From: UBA2336 sp037443645
Lineage (GTDB): Bacteria; Bacteroidota; Bacteroidia; Cytophagales; Cyclobacteriaceae
Direction of reading: 5' to 3'
Length of the DNA stretch: 47,644 nt
NCBI GenBank assembly: GCA_037443645.1
Contig: JBBINY010000019.1
Coordinates: 1 to 47,644, forward strand
Within the stretch, counting starts at the first letter, position 1; every line of letters begins with the position of its first letter. Of this stretch, positions 27,016-34,731 are shown in pieces. Under the pieces are notes generated by a model. It was not told the DNA's origin. It did not search any database and was given only the letters and a program-made list of their open reading frames with translations. A program made the translations under genes and the position numbers.

Positions 27016-27477
27016 TTATTTCTCACCATCGTTCTGACGCATAAACTCCAGGATGTCGCGGGCATCACCAATGGAAACGTTCTGGTTGGGCATCCGGGTT
27101 AAACAGAGTTCAAGCAGTTTTTGCGCTTCCTCATCCTGATCGAGCATCACCTCCACGTTGGTGATCATGTTCATGATCCATTCAGGCCTTCTGCGTTTGG
27201 TCACGTTATGAAACCCCGGGCCAACAACGCGCTGATCATCCAACCGGTGGCAGGCGCTGCATTTCATGTCATAGATGTCTTTGCCGCGTTTTACCCGGTC
27301 TTCATCCAGCGGATTATACAGCGTTACACTTTTAACCTGACCGATACCCTTGGTAGGATCAACCACTTCTTCAACGGCACTGCTTTTTTTCTTTGCACCC
27401 TCTTCAAATTTGGGTTTGTCGGGGGAGCAGGCGGCCAGTGTGATTGTGACAGTCAGTAAAAGGATTGATTTTTTCAT
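27016..27477 (-). CDS. Monoheme c-type cytochrome lipoprotein, first gene of the nos operon
   Basis: A 153-residue lipoprotein (signal ending LAAC, Cys17) with a charged linker and one class I cytochrome domain: heme motif CSACH (73-77) and likely axial Met129 in LTRMPNQ. It is probably an electron carrier to NosZ, possibly receiving electrons from alternative complex III; this is inferred from position and from the cytochromes that accompany clade II nosZ. An FNR-type site lies about 101 bp upstream of its start. Confidence 0.9.
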   Translation of the reverse strand: MKKSILLLTVTITLAACSPDKPKFEEGAKKKSSAVEEVVDPTKGIGQVKSVTLYNPLDEDRVKRGKDIYDMKCSACHRLDDQRVVGPGFHNVTKRRRPEWIMNMITNVEVMLDQDEEAQKLLELCLTRMPNQNVSIGDARDILEFMRQNDGEK

Positions 27478-27528
27478 AGTTATCAGGATTAGTGGCGGTT
27501 TGTTCTAATAAATCGATTAAAATTAAGT

Positions 27529-27540
27529 GAGCGTTAGCTC
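27529..27540. promoter_or_regulatory. Short inverted repeat near the expected nos start site
   Basis: GAGC-GTTA-GCTC, a perfect 4-bp-arm palindrome. It sits where transcription would start if the FNR-type site at 27572-27585 were centred at -41.5. Significance is uncertain because the arms are short. Confidence 0.25.
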
Positions 27541-27571
27541 GGAAGAATATGAGGCTGGTCATATCTGTTGC

Positions 27572-27585
27572 CTGATTGTAATCAG
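27572..27585 (-). promoter_or_regulatory. FNR/CRP-type operator upstream of the nos operon
   Basis: CTGATTGTAATCAG fits the CRP/FNR-family pattern TTGAT-N4-ATCAA at all positions except the outermost pair. Its centre lies 101 bp from the ATG of the cytochrome gene. With a usual class II activator distance of 41.5 bp the transcript would start near 27537, leaving a 60-nt leader. A matching site precedes the usp-ccoI-ccoS operon. Confidence 0.62.
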
Positions 27586-27617
27586 TTCCCCGAATACTTT
27601 AGAGTTGATGCCTTTTT

Positions 27618-27648
27618 TGCCTGAAAACAGGCAGCTTTGCTCAGCAAA
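27618..27648. promoter_or_regulatory. Two adjacent perfect inverted repeats in the nos upstream region
   Basis: TGCCTG-AAAA-CAGGCA at 27618-27633 and TTTGCT-C-AGCAAA at 27636-27648 lie side by side between ccoS and the nos operon. Neither is followed by a T-run in the direction of the genes, so they are not standard terminators. They could bind a regulator or form RNA hairpins after ccoS. Confidence 0.4.
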
Positions 27649-27751
27649 ATTGTGCAATTCAACACCTTTTTCCAGGCCCGAATAGGTTGACACTGCCTGA
27701 AGGATTCAATGCTATTTTTTACGAAAAAATAAGTAAGGCAGGGGGACCTGA

Positions 27752-27934
27752 TTACTTCTGCCCGCTTTCAGAAGGTTCTTGTTCATCCGAGGGTTTTGAC
27801 GGATCAAACAGCATCCGTACAGAGGGTGTATAGGTATCATCGTACTGCCCGTTCTTCATGCTCCAGTAAAAAATAGCCAGGAAAATTGCGGCAATGGAAA
27901 CGCTGATCAATATCAACAATACAATGATTTTCAT
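27752..27934 (-). CDS. ccoS: cbb3-type cytochrome oxidase assembly protein CcoS
   Basis: A 60-residue single-helix membrane protein. Residues 3-25 form the helix, followed by the diagnostic CcoS motif WSMKNGQYDDTYTPS and the LFD segment. In other bacteria CcoS is needed to insert heme or copper into cbb3 oxidase. Its start overlaps the ccoI stop by 4 bp. No ccoN, ccoO or ccoP gene follows; the nos operon does. Confidence 0.92.
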   Translation of the reverse strand: MKIIVLLILISVSIAAIFLAIFYWSMKNGQYDDTYTPSVRMLFDPSKPSDEQEPSESGQK

Positions 27935-30333
27935 TTTTTCAACGTTCTGATGGCAACAAAGTTAACCGACAAGGTTGTAAATACCACCACACTGATGCTG
28001 CTCAGGGGCATTAATACAGCCGCAATCAGCGGGGTAAGGTGCCCGCTCACTGCAACGCTGATTGCTACGGCATTATACAGGAACGATAAAATAAAGGCCG
28101 ATTTAACGATGGTTGTGGCCGATTTAGCCAGGGCAAGATACCGATCGAGGTAACCAAGTTTCTCACCCTGCATAATACCATCGCACGATGGCGTAAATAC
28201 ACCCGTGTCATCCGTTACCGCAATGCCCACATCCGCTTGCTTTAGTGCACCTGAATCGTTCAGCCCATCGCCAAGCATCATTACCGTGTGGCCGCTCTGC
28301 TGAAGGTTGGCCACATAATCCAGCTTATCGTGCGGATTTTGATTGAACAGCAATTTCGCCTTTGCTTCAAACAGATTGCTCATTCGGCCACTGTCAGCTG
28401 CATTATCGCCTGAAAGCAGGGCAATGAATCCCTTCCACCGGTTAATCATGGGTTTGAGGTTTTCGCGAACGGCTGTTTTAATCTGGAAATAACCCCTCAG
28501 CTCTCCATTAACGGATACATAAACCTTTGCCGTTGCCACATCCTGATAGGAAACGGCACCGGCAAATTCTGCAGAACCAATCAGGTACTCATCTCCATTT
28601 ACAGTGGCCGCTATCCCCTTAGAAGGCGTCTCTTTAAAATCATTTACGTCAACAATTCGCTGTTGTTTTAGTGCCTCATGTATGCGTGTGCTGTAGGGAT
28701 GGGTTGAAAAACCGCACACTTGTTTGATGGCGGCCATTTCATCACCTGATAAATCGCCCACAAAACTAATTTGCGGCCTACGTCCATGGGTGATTGTTCC
28801 CGTTTTGTCAAACACAAGCGAATCAATCTTTGCCATTCGCTCGATCACGTCTGCGTTCTTCAGATACAACCCATGTCGTCCGAATTGCCTGAGCATGTTG
28901 CCATAGGTAAACGGAGCAGTAAGCGCCAGGGCGCACGGGCAAGCCACCATAAGTACAGCCGTAACAATCAGCCACACCTGCGAAGGATCGGCTACATACC
29001 AGTAGGCTGCCGTGATTACTGAAATGCCCAACACAATCCATGTAAACCGCTGGGCGGCCATATCGAGTATTTTTTTGTACCGGCTTTCGTTGGGCTTTTT
29101 GAAAATGGCGTTATTCCAAAGGCTGGTCAGGTGGCTTTGAGAGGTTTCTTTCTCAACCCGCAGCGTAACAGGCTGGCCGATTAACCGGCCTCCTGCATAC
29201 ACATGACTTCCCCCGACAACCCTCACAGGACGCGATTCACCGGTTACAAAACTGTAATCCATAAATCCCTCACCGGTAAGCAAGGTGCTGTCGGCAGGAA
29301 CAATCTCCATGTTTCTGATTTTCACTTCGTCTCCCTTCGCCAACTCATAAATAATAACCGGATTCCAGCTGTCCCCTTCGCGCTTCTGAACAGCCAGCGG
29401 AAAATACGATTTGAAGTCACGGTCGAACGCGAGGCTTTGATACGTTTTACTCTGGAACCACCGGCCAATCAAAAGAAAGAAAACCAGGCCGGTGAATGAA
29501 TCGAAATATCCGGGCCCGAATCCTGAGGCGATTTCCCAAAAACTCCGGCCAAAAAGTGCAATCAGCCCCACTGCGATGGGCACATCAATATTGATTTGCC
29601 GTTGCTTAAAACTTTGCCAGGCCGACCGGAGGTAATCGGTACTGCTATAGAGCAGAACGGGAATGGAGAGCAGAACATTTAACCAGGAGAAAACACCCCG
29701 GAGTGACTCTTCGCCTTCAAGTCCAAGGTACTCCGGAAAGCTGAAGAGCATGACGTTACCAAAACAAAAACCGGCTATGGCCAGCTTGGTAATCAGTTTT
29801 TTGTCGGCTGAGAATGACCGGGTGTCCTTCGTTTTATCCTGCCGGTCATCCAGGGTAATAACAGGAGCATATCCCACCGATGCCATCAGAGAGGCAACAC
29901 GTGCCAATGTAATGTTTCGGGGATCAAAATCAACAATAACGCGCTTCCGCGGAAAATTTACTTCAGACCGCAACATGCCGCTGTTCAATCGCTTCAGGTT
30001 TTCGAGCAGCCAGATGCAGGAAATACAATGAATGGCCGGAACATAAAATTCAACCCTGCTGAAATTTTCCGAACTGAAGGTTACCAGCTTTTGGCAAATG
30101 GAGGGTTGATTCAGGTAGGCATAAACCGATTCATCAACGGGCCTGGTAACCTGTACTCCCGGATTTTGCTCATAGTCATAATATGCGCAAAGGTTATTTG
30201 CCGAGAGTATCTCAAAAACGGCTTGGCACCCCGCGCAGCAAAAAGGCTTGTCATCCTTCCATACCAGATCCTGGCAAGGTTGTCCGCAATGATAACATTG
30301 CACCTCAACATCCACCTCGGATTGTACCTGCAT
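27931..30333 (-). CDS. ccoI: Copper-transporting P1B-type ATPase CcoI (FixI)
   Basis: An 800-residue copper exporter that supplies the periplasmic assembly of cbb3 oxidase. The N-terminus has a Cys-rich treble-clef-like region typical of CcoI/FixI (CYHCGQPC at 13-20 and FCCAGC at 31-36), then an HMA domain with IHCISC (Cys103, Cys106). Further on are TGES (364-367), the transmembrane CPC (465-467, ACPCALALTAP), the phosphorylation site DKTGT (509-513) and GDGLNDSGAL. It is preceded by a universal stress protein (4-bp gap) and followed by ccoS. Because the nos genes come next, the exported copper might also serve NosZ; that is inference. Confidence 0.94.
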   Translation of the reverse strand: MQVQSEVDVEVQCYHCGQPCQDLVWKDDKPFCCAGCQAVFEILSANNLCAYYDYEQNPGVQVTRPVDESVYAYLNQPSICQKLVTFSSENFSRVEFYVPAIHCISCIWLLENLKRLNSGMLRSEVNFPRKRVIVDFDPRNITLARVASLMASVGYAPVITLDDRQDKTKDTRSFSADKKLITKLAIAGFCFGNVMLFSFPEYLGLEGEESLRGVFSWLNVLLSIPVLLYSSTDYLRSAWQSFKQRQINIDVPIAVGLIALFGRSFWEIASGFGPGYFDSFTGLVFFLLIGRWFQSKTYQSLAFDRDFKSYFPLAVQKREGDSWNPVIIYELAKGDEVKIRNMEIVPADSTLLTGEGFMDYSFVTGESRPVRVVGGSHVYAGGRLIGQPVTLRVEKETSQSHLTSLWNNAIFKKPNESRYKKILDMAAQRFTWIVLGISVITAAYWYVADPSQVWLIVTAVLMVACPCALALTAPFTYGNMLRQFGRHGLYLKNADVIERMAKIDSLVFDKTGTITHGRRPQISFVGDLSGDEMAAIKQVCGFSTHPYSTRIHEALKQQRIVDVNDFKETPSKGIAATVNGDEYLIGSAEFAGAVSYQDVATAKVYVSVNGELRGYFQIKTAVRENLKPMINRWKGFIALLSGDNAADSGRMSNLFEAKAKLLFNQNPHDKLDYVANLQQSGHTVMMLGDGLNDSGALKQADVGIAVTDDTGVFTPSCDGIMQGEKLGYLDRYLALAKSATTIVKSAFILSFLYNAVAISVAVSGHLTPLIAAVLMPLSSISVVVFTTLSVNFVAIRTLKK

Positions 30334-30337
30334 GCCG

Positions 30338-31174
30338 CTATCTCTTCAACGCATACGTCCAGATGGGGCATTCAACGTGGTTAACCACATCTTCGGCAAC
30401 ACTGCCGCTTAACACATGGGCCAGTCCTTTGCGTCCACGCGTGCCCATGGCGATCATGTCGGCATTGATGGCGTGTGCGTAGTTGATGATGCCCGATTCC
30501 TCAAAGGGATCGTTATACACGCTTACCGTAACATCCTTAAACATAAACCGCTTGGCAAATGTATTTAACCGGGTTGTAGTAATCCGGTCAGGTGTAAAGT
30601 TGGTGGGGGTATTAATCCACACAATGTGTATTTGTGCCTTAAAGAAATTCTGGAGGGCTTTCACCTTCATCACCAGGTCTTCCTGGGCTTCGGTGTCGAG
30701 CGTATTGGGGAACACAATATTTTTAATGGAGGATGCTTTAACGTACTTCTTAATAGCGATAACCGGCACGGGTGATCTGCGCACCACTTTCTCGGCATTG
30801 GAGCCGATCAGCACTTCTTTTACGCCCGAGGCACCCTTGGTTCCCATCACCACCAGGTCAATGGCATACTCAGCTACGTAATCCGTGATCATGCGTGACG
30901 GTGTACCAAAAATAACGGTACTGATAATTTTGCTGTTGCCACCATACTTATTCGTTAGTTTTTTAAACTCCTTTTCGGCCTTCTCACGTAATTCCTTCAG
31001 CAATGCTTCTTCAAACGACATCACCGGCATCAGCACCGAATCGTGCATAACGGGTAACTCAATAACATGCACCAGGTGCACCTCACCTTTCGACTGCCCG
31101 GCAATATCAATTGCAAACCGGAAGGCATTCACCGCCTGTTCGGAAAAATCGCAGGGAACGAGTATTTTTTTCAT
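30338..31174 (-). CDS. Universal stress protein, tandem Usp domains
   Basis: A 278-residue cytoplasmic protein with two Usp domains (about 1-141 and 146-278). Each ends in the family pattern: GTKGASGVKEVLIGSNAEKVV before SPVPVIAIKK, and GTRGRKGLAHVLSGSVAEDVV before CPIWTYALKR, suggesting ATP binding in at least one half. I chose the ATG at 31174 (MKKILVPCDFSEQ); the frame stays open upstream to 31225, but that extension is unlike Usp N-termini. It is first in the usp-ccoI-ccoS operon, behind an FNR-type site. Confidence 0.9.
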   Translation of the reverse strand: MKKILVPCDFSEQAVNAFRFAIDIAGQSKGEVHLVHVIELPVMHDSVLMPVMSFEEALLKELREKAEKEFKKLTNKYGGNSKIISTVIFGTPSRMITDYVAEYAIDLVVMGTKGASGVKEVLIGSNAEKVVRRSPVPVIAIKKYVKASSIKNIVFPNTLDTEAQEDLVMKVKALQNFFKAQIHIVWINTPTNFTPDRITTTRLNTFAKRFMFKDVTVSVYNDPFEESGIINYAHAINADMIAMGTRGRKGLAHVLSGSVAEDVVNHVECPIWTYALKR

Positions 31175-31222
31175 GGCACTACGGGTTAAAACCTTCCAAA
31201 AATAGGCTTCGTACCTCGTCAT

Positions 31223-31230
31223 CAAAAGTG
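31223..31230 (-). promoter_or_regulatory. Possible -7 promoter element of usp-ccoI-ccoS
   Basis: CACTTTTG on the minus strand matches TAnnTTTG at all but the first specified base. It lies 26 bp inside the FNR-type site centre-to-element distance expected for a class II activated promoter, giving a start near 31217 and a leader of about 43 nt. Confidence 0.5.
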
Positions 31231-31250
31231 ATGGGGGTCATTATTTTTAA

Positions 31251-31262
31251 TGATTTAAATCA
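31251..31262 (-). promoter_or_regulatory. FNR/CRP-type operator upstream of usp-ccoI-ccoS
   Basis: TGATTTAAATCA is a perfect 12-bp palindrome of the TGAT-N4-ATCA type. It is centred about 82 bp upstream of the usp ATG and close to -40 from the start implied by the -7-like element at 31223-31230. This is the standard position for an FNR-family activator. Confidence 0.68.
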
Positions 31263-31305
31263 GACCGGAAACGCAGCTATTGCTAGTACAAGCCCATCTC
31301 AACCA

Positions 31306-31452
31306 GAGGCCATCTCAAAAATCAATTCGTCATTGCGAACCTGCCGGCAGGCAAGCGGCAGTGAAGCAATCCCCGAAAAACCGTCAACTATGTATGGGAT
31401 CGCCTCGCTTTGCTCGCGCTGACGGCACGCTTAGGATTTTTGAGATGGCTTC
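31306..31452. repeat. MITE-like palindromic element, copy 3
   Basis: A 147-bp copy with the same terminal repeats as copy 2 (GAGGCCATCTCAAAAATC left, GATTTTTGAGATGGCTTC right) and near-identical interior; the main difference is a few bases after CGTCATTGCGAA and one base in the inner right arm (CGCGCTGACG). Flanks are CA on the left and TA on the right. A partial duplicate of the left end (CCCATCTCAA, 31293-31302) lies just outside. It separates the usp promoter from the porin promoter. Confidence 0.85.
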
Positions 31453-31517
31453 TAATAAAAAAAGCAGGCCTGGCAACGGTTCATTGACTTTTTAATAAAT
31501 CTTTACAAACCAACAAT

Positions 31518-31525
31518 TAACTTTG
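31518..31525 (+). promoter_or_regulatory. -7 promoter element of the porin gene
   Basis: TAACTTTG is a perfect TAnnTTTG match 50 bp upstream of the ATG at 31576. No good TTTG -33 box sits at the usual distance, so the promoter may be weak or activator-dependent. Confidence 0.5.
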
Positions 31526-31575
31526 ACGAAACCTGGCCCTTCTGGCAAGGCGAAGAGAAATCTCTACCAAAGCAG

Positions 31576-32688
31576 ATGAAGCAGCTCTTGCAGTTTAAAA
31601 AAACTTTCCTGCTTAGCTTAATCGCGTATAATCTCTCCGCACAGGTTGATACCGCCTGGCAGCAAAAACCAGTATTTAAAATTTCCGGATACGCGGATGT
31701 GTTTTACGTGTTCGATTTTAACCAACCAAAGGGGACAGAAAGGCAACCCTTTTTAGTCAATCAAAACCGACACAATGAGTTTAACCTGAACCTGGGGATT
31801 ATTAAACTTGGTTTAGAGCAAGCCAGGTACCGGGCAACTGTTGCCCTGCATGCCGGAACATATGTAAATGATAACTATGCTAAAGAACCTGAGTTATTAA
31901 AAAGTATTTCTGAAGCGCGGATTGGTGTGTCACTGAATAAAAAAAACAATCTTTGGGTGGATGCAGGCGTACTACCATCACATATCGGATTTGAAAGCGC
32001 CATATCCATCGATCAATGGACTTTAACACGTTCGCTGCTGGCAGAAAATTCACCGTATTTTCTTACGGGCGCAAAACTTACTTACACCGTGGGTTCTAAA
32101 TTAGAAATAGCAGGCCTGATACTCAATGGCTGGCAACGCATTCAACGATTGCCCGGAAATTCTCTGCCATCCTTTGGCACACAAGTAAACTACAGTCCAA
32201 CTGACAAAGTGATGCTGAACTGGAGTTCGTTTGCTGGCACCGATGACCCTGACACCACCAGGCGAATGCGATACTTCAGCAATTTGTATGGTGTGTTTCA
32301 ATTAACAGAAAAATGGGGTTTAATCATTGGTTTTGACATTGGAACACAACAACGAATAAAAAACAGTTCAACCTACGACTTATGGTTTAGTCCTGTATTC
32401 ATCAGTCAATTCGCAATCAGTCCACATTGGAAAACTGCATTCCGCGCAGAATACTATCAGGATAAATCAGGTATTATTATTCCAACAGGTATGCCAAACG
32501 GTTTTAGAACATCCGGAATTTCCTTAAATCTTGACTATTCACCCACACAACACCTGGTGTGCAGGCTTGAAGGGCGATGGTTAAAAAGCAAAGACAATAT
32601 TTTTGAAACCCAGACAACCCCGGTAAACAATAACTTTATACTGGCAACTTCATTGGCAATTCGCTTTTCGGAGACAGTTAAAAAATAG
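31576..32688 (+). CDS. Outer-membrane porin, BBP2-like beta-barrel
   Basis: A 370-residue outer-membrane protein with a signal peptide (cleavage about after LSAQ, residue 23). The sequence alternates amphipathic strands (for example FKISGYADVFYVFDFNQP near the start and ISLNLDYSPTQHLVCRLEGRWL near the end). The conserved N-terminal strand plus the NRHNEFNLNLGIIKLGLEQARYRATVALHAGTY block is characteristic of putative beta-barrel porin-2 proteins. Substrate is unknown. It stands alone on the plus strand and ends 26 bp before the convergent menA. Confidence 0.85.
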   Translation: MKQLLQFKKTFLLSLIAYNLSAQVDTAWQQKPVFKISGYADVFYVFDFNQPKGTERQPFLVNQNRHNEFNLNLGIIKLGLEQARYRATVALHAGTYVNDNYAKEPELLKSISEARIGVSLNKKNNLWVDAGVLPSHIGFESAISIDQWTLTRSLLAENSPYFLTGAKLTYTVGSKLEIAGLILNGWQRIQRLPGNSLPSFGTQVNYSPTDKVMLNWSSFAGTDDPDTTRRMRYFSNLYGVFQLTEKWGLIIGFDIGTQQRIKNSSTYDLWFSPVFISQFAISPHWKTAFRAEYYQDKSGIIIPTGMPNGFRTSGISLNLDYSPTQHLVCRLEGRWLKSKDNIFETQTTPVNNNFILATSLAIRFSETVKK

Positions 32689-32714
32689 CAACAATGCTTG
32701 CGGAAACACCTTGG

Positions 32715-33608
32715 CTACACCAACATTCCCATGCCGAACAATACCACAAACAACAACGTGGAGAGCGCCAGTTGCTTCAGGTAAGGATCTAACTCATGCG
32801 CGGGTTTGCGACTTACAGAAAGTCCGTTTAAAAAAAACAAGGGTGCAGCAAGTATAAATAGAAACTCCCAACCCGATGTATAGGTTAATGCAGCATAAAC
32901 CACAGCCACCACCAGGCCTGCGATCAGCAACACCCAATGGTAGAAGATGGCTCTTTCTCTGCCGATGCGAACCGGGATGGAAAACTTACCCGCCTGCCTG
33001 TCGGATTCAATGTCACGGATATTGTTGATGTTGAGCACGCCCATTGAAAAAAATCCGCAACTCAGCGCGGGCAATACATGGAGCATATTCACGCGGTGGG
33101 TAAACAAATAGGCGGACCCCATAACGCCCACCACTCCGAAAAATACCAGCACTGAAATATCGCCCAGGCCTGCATATCCGTATGGTCGTTTCCCTACGGT
33201 GTACGCAATGGCCGCCAGGATGCTCAGCACCCCCAATCCGAAAAAAAAGAAAAACGCACTCCACTTAAACCCGAAAGCAGTCCACAACAACCACAGGCCG
33301 CTCAGCAGGCAAAGCGCTACAAACACTAAAAGTGCGGTGCGCATTTTTTCCGGAGAAATGGCACCGGATTGAACCGCACGGCTGGGGCCTGTCCGTCCTG
33401 AATGATCCGCTCCATGAATCGAGTCGCCATAATCATTGGCCAGGTTGGATAAAATCTGTAGGAAGATGGTGGTAAAGACACACAGCAGGAAAACATTCCA
33501 CCGGAACGCATCAGCCGATGCCGCCAGAAAACTTCCCATACCAATGCAGGAGAGTGCAAGGGGCAGTGTGCGTAACCGGAAAGCCTTTATCCATGCCTGA
33601 ACGTGCAT
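32715..33608 (-). CDS. menA: 1,4-dihydroxy-2-naphthoate polyprenyltransferase MenA
   Basis: A 297-residue UbiA-family membrane prenyltransferase that makes demethylmenaquinone. The first Asp-rich motif is NLANDYGDSIHGADHSGR (Asn58, Asp59, Asp62) with the MenA-specific TGPSRAVQSG; the second is NNIRDIESDRQAG (Asp199, Asp203). Eight to nine helices are predicted. It supports menaquinone as the quinone for alternative complex III. It follows the second glutathione peroxidase by 10 bp in one operon. Confidence 0.94.
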   Translation of the reverse strand: MHVQAWIKAFRLRTLPLALSCIGMGSFLAASADAFRWNVFLLCVFTTIFLQILSNLANDYGDSIHGADHSGRTGPSRAVQSGAISPEKMRTALLVFVALCLLSGLWLLWTAFGFKWSAFFFFFGLGVLSILAAIAYTVGKRPYGYAGLGDISVLVFFGVVGVMGSAYLFTHRVNMLHVLPALSCGFFSMGVLNINNIRDIESDRQAGKFSIPVRIGRERAIFYHWVLLIAGLVVAVVYAALTYTSGWEFLFILAAPLFFLNGLSVSRKPAHELDPYLKQLALSTLLFVVLFGMGMLV

Positions 33609-33618
33609 CTCGAAACGC

Positions 33619-34176
33619 TTACTTTATAATTTCACTGATGAAGGCCTTGTCAACCGGCTGAACGCGTGAATTAAAGTAGCGCACGGTTTCACCGTCTTCG
33701 CTTACCAGGTACTTGGCAAAATTCCAATCGGGCTTTTTGCCGGTTTTGCTTTGCAGCCATGTATACAGCGGGTGCTGGTCGTTGCCCTTCACCGAAATTT
33801 TTTCGAACAGTTGAAACGTAACACCGTAATTCCGTTCACAGAAGGCAGCGATCTCCTCATTGGTTCCCGGCTCCTGCCACAAGAAGTTGTTAGCCGGAAA
33901 ACCCAATACAGTTACCTGATCACCGTATTGTTCGTGCAACGTTTGAAGGCCTGCGTACTGCGGGGTTTTTCCGCATTTGGATGCGGTGTTAACAATAAGC
34001 AATTTTTTGCCCCGATACGTTGAAAAGGGGATCTCCTTACCGTCCAGCCCATTCATGGTAAATTCGTAAATGGAGCCCATGGCAGGTTTACTTTTATTCT
34101 TCGAAATTTTCCCGGAAAAGAATGCCGCTACACCCATAACTCCAACAACCAATACACCAATCTTAACCAAGTTCAT
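33619..34176 (-). CDS. Glutathione peroxidase-like thiol peroxidase, membrane-anchored
   Basis: A 185-residue GPx-family protein whose N-terminal helix (about residues 1-22) anchors a periplasmic domain. Conserved sites are the peroxidatic cysteine in NTASKCGKTPQY, the glutamine in FPANNFLWQEPG, and the Trp-Asn pair in DWNFAKYLV. I prefer the ATG at 34176 (MNLVKIGVLVVG); the ATG at 34191 is possible. Either way it overlaps the preceding GPx gene. The family in bacteria usually uses thioredoxin rather than glutathione. It is a tandem paralogue of its neighbour. Confidence 0.88.
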   Translation of the reverse strand: MNLVKIGVLVVGVMGVAAFFSGKISKNKSKPAMGSIYEFTMNGLDGKEIPFSTYRGKKLLIVNTASKCGKTPQYAGLQTLHEQYGDQVTVLGFPANNFLWQEPGTNEEIAAFCERNYGVTFQLFEKISVKGNDQHPLYTWLQSKTGKKPDWNFAKYLVSEDGETVRYFNSRVQPVDKAFISEIIK

Positions 34177-34660
34177 CAATAATGGAGGCATCGAGCGGTT
34201 TCACTTTCGAATTGAAGAACTTAACTGTTCCATCGGGCTTCACCAGGTATTTGCAGAAATTCCAGGAAGGTTCACTGCCGGTTTTTTCCTTCAGCCATTT
34301 GTAAAGCGCGTGCTGGTCATCGCCTTTAACCGAAATCTTTTCAAACATCTGGAATTTTACCCCATAGTTTTTCTGACAGAACTCGGCAATCTCAAGGTTT
34401 GAACCCGGCTCCTGTCCGCCAAAGTTGTTGGCCGGAAAGCCCAGCACCACTACTTTGCTGCCGTACTCTTCGTGCAGTTTCTCCAGGTCGGCATACTGAG
34501 GTGTGTAGCCGCATTTGGAAGCCACATTAACAATCAGCAAGGTTTTGCCTTTGTATTTGGAAAAATCGATTAGCTCGCCATCAATGGAATTCATTTTAAA
34601 ATCGTAGACAGAAGAAGTGTTCATCATAATAGCCAGGAAAAAAACGAATGCAGTTTTCAT
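34163..34660 (-). CDS. Glutathione peroxidase-like thiol peroxidase, secreted
   Basis: A 165-residue GPx-family protein with a short hydrophobic N-terminus (MKTAFVFFLAIMMNTSS) that could be a signal peptide. Active-site elements are NVASKCGYTPQY (peroxidatic Cys), FPANNFGGQEPG (Gln) and SWNFCKYLV (Trp, Asn). An extra Cys in the NFCKYLV segment and one in AEFCQKNYG could act in resolution. It is the upstream member of a tandem pair and overlaps the next gene by 14 bp. Confidence 0.9.
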   Translation of the reverse strand: MKTAFVFFLAIMMNTSSVYDFKMNSIDGELIDFSKYKGKTLLIVNVASKCGYTPQYADLEKLHEEYGSKVVVLGFPANNFGGQEPGSNLEIAEFCQKNYGVKFQMFEKISVKGDDQHALYKWLKEKTGSEPSWNFCKYLVKPDGTVKFFNSKVKPLDASIIDELG

Positions 34661-34731
34661 AAGTTAAAGGGTTAACAGTGTTGAAACAAGATTGAAATCG
34701 AAATTGTTTCGGCTGCGAAAGTTCGTGCTTT

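Noticed and set aside
27618..27633. Hairpin TGCCTG-AAAA-CAGGCA as terminator of ccoS
   Set aside because: On the ccoS strand it is followed by A residues, not T residues, so it does not fit an intrinsic terminator.
27722..27742. A/T-only hairpin TATTTTTT-CG-AAAAAATA just after ccoS as terminator
   Set aside because: The stem has no GC pairs, so it is too weak to claim, although it is in the right place.
31280..31495. 71-codon plus-strand open frame over MITE-like copy 3
   Set aside because: Its sequence is simply the translated repeat; such peptides arise wherever the element is inserted.
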